From NCBI RefSeq assembly GCF_932274485.2, contig NC_065886.2, positions 14,707,501 through 14,771,500 on the forward strand: 64,000 nucleotides of DNA, in the 5' to 3' direction. This document shows positions 42,701-51,700 of this stretch, piece by piece; the stretch's first letter is position 1, and every line of letters begins with the position of its first letter. The translations under genes were made by a program, and so were the position numbers. The notes beneath the pieces are model-generated. The model saw only the letters and a program-made list of their open reading frames with translations. It made no database searches and was not told the DNA's origin. This DNA is from Patella vulgata. Lineage: Eukaryota; Mollusca; Gastropoda; Patellidae.

Positions 42701-45700
42701 ATAAAAATAGACCTTCCGTAAATACGACTTTGCCAATTATCGAAAACACTCTTAATCCCCTCAGACGCCAGTGACGTCACAGTGACCGAATGCATATTCG
42801 GAATGTTTAATCCTTAATTACCTATATACAGCCCGCGTGTGTATTCATTACGCCAGACTGATTCCTTAATCCCCCTAATTAAATAAAACAATTGACTACG
42901 GAAAAATTGGTTTTGTAATTCATTTTAATATAAGATCCAAATTAGAATTTGTTTCAATTTCGTCAAAAGAGTATTGTGGTTCTAATTTCCCCGAGTAAAA
43001 GAGTACAGGAGTAAAAAGATGTGGTCATGCAAAATGTATCACAAAAGTCAAACATGATTGATAAGCGATTTGTAAATGACGATGTGTTATCATCGTACGG
43101 CGGATTTGACTTCATTACTGTGAAATAGACCGTAAAAATGAAATACAAAAAAATATCTCAATATACGTTAGAATTAATAGTACACATAAATTTTGTTGGT
43201 AACCATCTAAATGGAATAACTGAGAGATTGAGAAGGGTCATCTAACTATCTTTTTGTGTATTGATAATAATATGGCAAGTAGTGTCGTTAATATCTGTCA
43301 TTAATTAATCAATCCGACTAATGTTATACAGACTTGGGGTCATAAATTAATTTACATCTCGGTGTTAGCAGTGATTGTTACTGGGATTGAGAATGCTGAT
43401 TAGGTAATTATCTTTTTTACGCCGGCCAGATCAAAGACATCACTCTAAGTGGAACATGTGCATAGTACCCACGAATGAACTAATGGTAGAATCGTACACA
43501 CAGATATTAATTGTATAAAATCACCCACCAAACGGCATCAGGAACTCTGCGTTTGATCAAGTATATTCATGTCCATGAATCCCATGCAAGTTTAACCTCA
43601 GTTACTACGCCCGTAGTGCATGGAACCGTACATGGCAATAAGATTCCCAGCATTGATTGGCTGGGAAATGAGGGCGATCTATGCATGGTCATCGGAAAAT
43701 TCCATATTCGCTGTGAATTTATAGTTATTATTATTATATATAGCTAATAATGATTGGCACAATTTGTATTTCTGTACTTATAGAGAATAGTTTGGGATTG
43801 ATTGGCACAATTTGTATTTCTGTACTTATAGAGAATAGTTTGGGATATCAAGTATTACTGGGTTATCCAAATTACCGGTAAATGAGCTAATTGCTTAGGT
43901 CGTCTTCAGTTGTCACAGGGCCTATTTAAACAATGGCACCTTAAATGGATCTACGGCATGATACGGCATTTTAAATTCACTCTAAAATATTCCAATCACA
44001 AATGTCTAATCTATAACAACGATAATTCGGTGATTATGATTATGCCAGTCACATGTTAATTGGACCGACATGTACACGCTTGTCAACTGGTGGTGTGCAT
44101 TGTATAGATAATGTATATAGTATGTGTAGTGCCTGTGACGTCACCAGCCAATCAACCGGATTAAGGTTGTAATTGAAAATTTGAATACCGTTTTTGGCTT
44201 TGTGTGGCTGCTTAATGCAGATTCTACTGTACATGGGCGAATTTCTGCCCAGTAATAATTCCTTCGAGGACCAAAAGTTGTTATATGAGACTGTAATAGT
44301 ATATCTGACAATTCAAAAAAGTAATTGAATGTCATTAGATAAGAGAACACAAATAAAATAGAAACAGTTCGTACATTCACATGTGTTTATTCATTCTATC
44401 CTTATAAAAACATGGTAATGCACAGATTTTTTCTTTTTTTCTTTCATGTTCTCTTATCTAGTGACAGTCAATTTATTTTGATGTATTGTCAGATATCCTT
44501 TCACAGTCTCCCACACAACAACTTTTGGTCTTCAAAGGAATTATTTGGGTTTTTCTTTTTGCGTTTGTCACTTCTGATTGTTGAAACATTTATCCCATAT
44601 CTATCGTAGCAATGATCTCTGTATATGATAATGATTAGCACCAATTTTGTCCTTTAAGAAGTGAGAAAAAATCTCACTTTGATGCACAGGTACTCCTTTT
44701 CACATACCAGCCTGAGATTGAAAACATTTGACTTAACTCCATAACAGACCTTATGATCACTGCTACCAAACCTCAAACAGCGCCTGGGAACAACTAAAAA
44801 CACAACATTTAGACGATCTGACAAAAATAATACTTACGGTTCAGTGAATTCACTGTAATTATCTTTGGGTGGATCTGACACAGTGCCAAGCTGTATCTTA
44901 GAGGTTCCGCATTTAAGACACTCAATTTCAAAACACTTGTTTTGATTAAAAGGTGAGGCTGCCGTATAAACTCCCTCCGGTTCAGTAGTAAAGTGATACG
45001 ATCTGTAAAATATAAAATTGTTGAACAACTTTTCTTACAGGAGCTAAGTAATAAATCACTAATATTTGGGACATAGAAATTGACACAAATGGGTTGCAAT
45101 GCATATAATTATGCAATATGAATGTATATAAACTGATTTACATTTGATCGTTTCCGTTTTTACTCTAATTTCAAATCAGTTATGTTTGGCAAAATACACT
45201 AGAAATCTCAATCGAATGGCGGTCTCTAGCGTCTGGTTTTTCCAGTCTACACCGATAGTATTTATTGCGCATGCTTTACAGATAAGAATATGGCTTCACC
45301 ATTTGACATGACGTGGAATATGTCTAGCCTCGTTCTTCGAGTCCCTTGTTACAAATGGCACTGAAACGCAGTATATGATTCGTGTACCAGTGGTAAAATG
45401 TTTATTTTGTCTTAAATATTGTATATCAGTAGCCCATCTTTTCCTGGTAAGATTACAACATCAATGTTGATTTAAATTAGCAAATAATTTGTGTTTTAAA
45501 GATTGTGAGTTACCTAATTTAATAAGGCCAAGTAAAATATTTTTGTTCATATTAGATAATTCTTCCTAAAAATGGGATACAGGAAGAGAGAGAGGGGGGG
45601 GGGATTTTGTCAAAGTATGAGAACTGAGCTACATGATATGTCATAAGCAAAATGGGGTTTAATGTCCAGCTGACACAAACCAGGTCATTTTATTTCAACA

Positions 45701-48700
45701 ATTCACTTGCGGTTGGGGTCTTGAGCAGTTGGAGGAAATCAGAGGACCCGGAGAACACCCCCAAGATTGGACAGGCGACCCTTGTCATGTTCAAGCGGGG
45801 AATCTAAACCACGTCACTCAATGACAGACATTGTGATTTCGTGTGCTTGCGTTGAATCACTAGAAACACCCCTAACCCCCCTCAACCCCCGGACTTGTCA
45901 CAAGCATCATGTTTCAAAACATGTTCACTTTGGAGCAGAAAAAGCCTTCGTAGTGGATTTTTTCTTCCCCGGTAAACCACTTGATTGTGACGTTCAAAAC
46001 AACTATGGATGCTATTTTTAGATAAATCATATCTAAAGTTAATCTGTAAACGCCTCCTCTAATTATTTTGATTAATCTGATCACCAAAACTATTTTCATG
46101 GGATCAACCAGAAAGTTTATCCTGTGGTGGAATACTTAAGTCCCTGACCGGCCACACCAAACCGTGTTCAGCGCTCTACCTGCTGAGCTATATCCCCATC
46201 CATGGAAAGGATGTTTCAACAACATGGGTCTTTCTTTGATCTGACACAGACATGGTCACTATGCACATACATATATACATACCAGTGATGGGATTTTGCC
46301 CGTATATTCCGGTGTTTTCCGAATCTTTTTTCCAAACGCCCAAAATTGTCCGACCGGGAATATGCCCAATCGGACATCAAGACATGGTGAATAATATTCA
46401 AAATTCCGAAATTACTGAGTGTATAACTACCCCTCAACCCGATTATCGTCGATAATACGCTGGATTTATTAGGTAATTAAGTGATCAACGTATTTATCGT
46501 GTTATACCGTCTATAAACCTACCTTGATTAACTACTTAATCTGCCTTGATTGACTGACTTAATCCTTTGTCGGACAATTCATCAATCTAATCTTAAACAG
46601 AAGTCATTGCTTTCCCTTTGTCAGACTATTCATCAATCCAATAAGAGTGATTATAATTTTAATCCACCTGTTTACCTCATGGTTTCTCAATTGTCGAGCA
46701 TTTTAATCGCACTGATGTGAGTCGACAGCATCTATAAACTAATCATAGATGTCACATATCCTAAGAGTATATAACACACTAAATCAATGGACAGTCATTT
46801 TGTCTACGATATCTTTTACGTCTTTTAAGACTCCATATAGAAATTCTCATCCACAGTGGCACTTTCCCGTGATCTTGAGCGCCGCACGAAAATCGCTCAC
46901 CATGAAGCTATGTGCCGTGAGTCACGTACGCCAAACGCTGCAGAAAGTTACGTCTTTTTACAAGTAGGTACAGATCGACAACACGTAATTTTATAGAAAT
47001 ATCACTGACATAAATTTGAATACCACAATTAAATATGAAAAATAGCGAGGTGTTCCCCTTTTTATTACGCACAGATTTGAATATTTTTGTGACATTTTAT
47101 AAAGAAGAAAACGATTGTTATTAAGGAAGTTCCACATTCATTTGCTGCCGGATAAACGAAGACACATAATTTTACAGGAATATTAGGCTTACTGTTGTGA
47201 ATTTGATGCCGAAGCAGTGGACAGTCATTTTATTTGCCATATCTTTTACGTCTTTTAAGACTCCATATAGAAATTCTCATCCACAGTGGAACTTTGCCGC
47301 GATCTCGATTGCAGCGTGAAAATCGCTTACAAGGCAGTGCTTACGATGAAGCTATGTGCTATGAGTCACGTACGCCATATGGTGCAGGAAGCTATGTCTT
47401 TTTACAAGTAGGTACGGATCGGCAAGCTTTCATTCTATCATATTACGAAAACACATAATTTTATAGGAATATCACTGACATAAATTTGAATACTGTACGA
47501 GAATTAAATTTGAAAAATAACAAGGTTCACCTATTTTTATTACTACAGGAGTTGGATATTTTGTTGACACATCATATTTAATTGTGGTATGAATACGTCA
47601 GCTTAAATAACGATAAGAGTTATCCCCTTTATTTTCGGTAAAATGTCCGACAGGAAAAATTTTGAAATCCCATCACTGGACTAATACATACCTTAAAACA
47701 CCATTTCCTTCAAGATGAAGTTTGAAACAATGCAAAATAGCTTCCCCAGAGCTGCTTTCTATAGAGTTAGACACAAAACTTGGATTCAATGTTTGCTGAA
47801 ATATGCAAAAGATTTTAAAAAATAGAAACATTCCTTTGACAGGTGGGAAACCATGAAGATTAAATCCATGATCAATTCTCAAAAATTAAATGATGGTTTC
47901 TCCCATCTCTTTTACGACGGGGGTTGGATGGCCGAATGGTTAGCACTGTATCATAAGACATGTCATTGAGTCAACTGGCGTGGTTTCGAATCCCCAGTTG
48001 TACGTGACAAGGAGTAGGGTCGCCTGTCCAACCTCGTGGGTTTTCTCCGGGTCCTCCGGTTTCCCCCCACTGCTAAAGACCCCTACGCACAAGCGCATTA
48101 TTGAAACAAGATTAAACCATATGTTAGTCCCGAAATGACCAAGTTTGTGTCGAGTTGGTGTCAAACCCCATCTCTCTCTTTTACGAATTCCAAATGCCCT
48201 CAGTAGGAAGACCACCCTGAACTGCACTATAATTCTAAATCCAGTATCGTAATCATAAAATCACCACCACTGAGAGACACCATAAATAAACAAACCTTAT
48301 TAAGAACTCGAACAATAGACTGGGTAACATGTCGTTGTATTTCGTTGATGTCTGTTTTTATGTCAAACAATATGATGATCTGTGATAGTTTCGATGATAA
48401 AAATGGTTCGTACATTATCTACAGAAGATAAAAAAAAAAAAAAAATATAATTATTTTATACTACAGAAAATACTTTTGTAGAAGTAGATTATTATATACT
48501 ACAAAAAATGAAGTAGATTATTTCATGTTATAGAAAATGACGTAGATTATTTATTTTATGATCAAATCACTACTGGGTTCCATGACTTTTCAGAACATCA
48601 CATTTCAAGGCACTATATTTATCTCATTATGATGTTCATATAGAATGTATGATCATCCAGTATTATTTATGATTGTCAGTAACATTCATCAGACTTGTCT

Positions 48701-51700
48701 ACTTGACAATTGAGCCTATGCCATAAACATCGATTCATTCAATTTTCAAAAGTTATTTTCTGTAACCAGGTTAAAATATATTTAATTGTAATAACTGATG
48801 AGCCCGTTTTCATTTTTAAAATTATTACAGATTTTAAGACACAGGATTATCTGAAAACCAGAATATTTTTTTATATATGGCCTTAGAGATTAATACAATT
48901 TTACTTACATTATCGGCTATTTCTGATACATTCATTGTCCATTCGTCCATGACAATTGTCATGTTGTGGTAGTTTCCTAATGTTTTTGTTGATTTATCTT
49001 TGAGGTAATTGGCAAAACTCGTCTTTACATCTTTATGTGGTAAAAATATAAGACTACTAGCATAATTAACTGCAACTTGATCTGAAAAATGTCAAAAATT
49101 AAACAAAATTTGGCTCTGTTATCTGTGCTTTAGTTACAAACGGATCGGCAGTAAATCTAAATTTATAATCTATCGATAAAATCAGCAGAAGGCAGAACAA
49201 CAATATATTTACAGTTGAACCAGTTTCTGATGGTAGGTTGTGAGTTTAACATACACTCCCCACAAACTAGGTACTTATAATTTTATGTCAATAATTCAAT
49301 TGCACGGAGAGTTTTACAGAAGAGGTTATTCAGAAAACAAAAGTTGGACAGGAGCACCTATTAATTGTCGAGGGGTTGGGTGAACGAATGGTTATTGTGT
49401 GTGCGTTTGATCACAAGGTCTGTCAGTGAGTCAAGCGGAGTAGTTTCGAAGTCCCGCTTAGACGCGGCAAAAAGAAACGGGTCACCTGTCCAGTCTCGTG
49501 GGTTTTCTTCAGGTCCTGTGGTTTCCTAGCGTGAATTATTGAAATAAAATCGAACCATAAGTTATTCACGATATGACCAAATTTGTGTCGAGTGAACGTT
49601 AAACCTCATTGCTATCTCTCTCTACTAATTGTGATGTACAACCTTCGGATCAAACTATAGCACTACGCCTTGACTAAATGAATGACTGACCCTATGATAG
49701 ACTGTCCCTATAATTACACTTATAACAATATCCACTTAAATAGCTACATGTGTTGTAACTGCGACATTCTCACAAGACAGAGTTATCTTCCCTTACACTG
49801 TATTTTTTTTAATTTATTCAGGATGTCTGAATGGGATTGGGGAAGAGGCTTAGCTTATGTAAAACCCCTCTCCCTGTAACTATAATCTTCTGAATAAAAT
49901 ACAAGGAGGTTGATAAAATAATACAGTGTTTATAAATCTTTAGGCAACTGTATGTTAAAAATGTTTTTTTTTAATGTGAAATCTTGAAAGGGATAGGGAG
50001 ACAGATCAACAAATTAAAGTCAACTTACCTGGTACTGCTAATTTTGAACAGCCACTGACGACATTACGAAAAGAATTTGTAATACCTGTGCCAAGTGCAT
50101 TAACATTGACTTGTGGGTATTTTGAAGTCAAAGCTATAACACCTGAATTTGTTATGTTACAACAGCCCGATAAATCAACCTATATGTGAAAGAAGAGAAG
50201 TCTTTAATTAACATAGAGATGTAAACAATGATGTAAATATAGCTTCTGTTACCCATATTGTAAAGTCTGATAAAGAGCTGAAGAGGCTCAGTTGAATTAG
50301 GCGCTAGCTAGCTAATCTGGAGGTCCCTAGTTCCATCCTGGTGTTAGCCGAGAAAGGTCAAGATTTTTCAGTGTGGTTTCCTTTTTTCAGTGATTCAGGA
50401 TGGAGGGCCTGGCAAAAACCTTGCCTATTCTTTTGGATGAGACAAAAACAGATTCCCCTTGTACAGACTCGCATACACGCAAAAGAACACTCGACAGTTG
50501 GAATTCAAAATAAGAGTCTGGTTTAAATTCCTTACCGATTTTAAAGCCGAACATTTGGCTGGCATATTGGTCAACCATGCTATACATACATCAGTTAATA
50601 AAAAGCAACCCTTAAGTCGTATCTCGCTGATTTTATTCCAGTCCTAAAATAAATAAATAAAATTATTCTAGAATAAATCTTAAATAAAATGGCATCCATC
50701 ATCTGAGATATTTGTTGTAGACATTCCAATCAGAAAATAGTAAATATTTTAATGTTGATTGTTGGATATTACTAAACACTGAAAGATCTTTTTTTGTTGC
50801 CATTTGTTAAATATGTTTAATAAATTTGAACAATTTGAAATAAAATCAATTTCAAAATAATCACTTAAAGATACATTATGGGAGATTTTAATAGAGAGTT
50901 GGCCATTCTTGCTATAGCAGTTCAAAAATAGATGATGAAAGAAGAATATATTGTAAATTTCAGTCAAATTACTTTATTCTGAACAAAGTTATCACCATTG
51001 TAATTTTTGACTAGAAATAGGAGTCAACTCTCTCTTCACCGTCTCCGAGAATGGCTGATCGTTTGATTGATAGGCGTTAACTCCACCTACATAATCTCGA
51101 TTATCGAGTAACGTTTTCAATGGCTGTGGTACCGTTAGTCATTTGCTTTGAGAAGGGGTTGCAATTCAATTCGTATCACATTTATTTTTACTACAAATTA
51201 AAAATAAGACTTTTAATATATAGATAAGAAGCGAAAGTTTGAAAGGAATGGACCAAATCAATGAGGCATAGTTATAGCCGACTTCTTGTTAGCCTGCGTG
51301 CGTGTACTCCTGTACTGTAACTGGTAGGCCTACGTTAACTCCCGAAGCAGACAAATAGGAAACAGTGATCCAATGGGGCTGCAATTCAACTGGGGTGATG
51401 CGATGTTTATCAATTTCCATAATTTTTTTGTAAATGCAAGTGACAAAAGAGCGTATAATACCGACATCCAAACTCTCATTTAAACCACAACTAAACATAA
51501 TATCAAGGCCGTATATATCGAACTTTAAATCAAATTGACTAAACATGCGGCCACGCTTCATACACTCTACCATTTAGTCTCGATCTAAAATTTCCGGGAG
51601 TATGACGTCAGTGTAATGGTTTATCTCCGCTTACGACGCCATTTAAAAATTTAATCAGTCAATGAAATCCTGTTTAAATCCAAGCCGAATCCAAGCCATC

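Noticed and set aside
47930-48000. tRNA-like sequences with box A and box B (also at 51885, 61045 and others)
   Set aside because: They are heads of SINEs with extended bodies and tails. No complete cloverleaf with acceptor-stem pairing was found.
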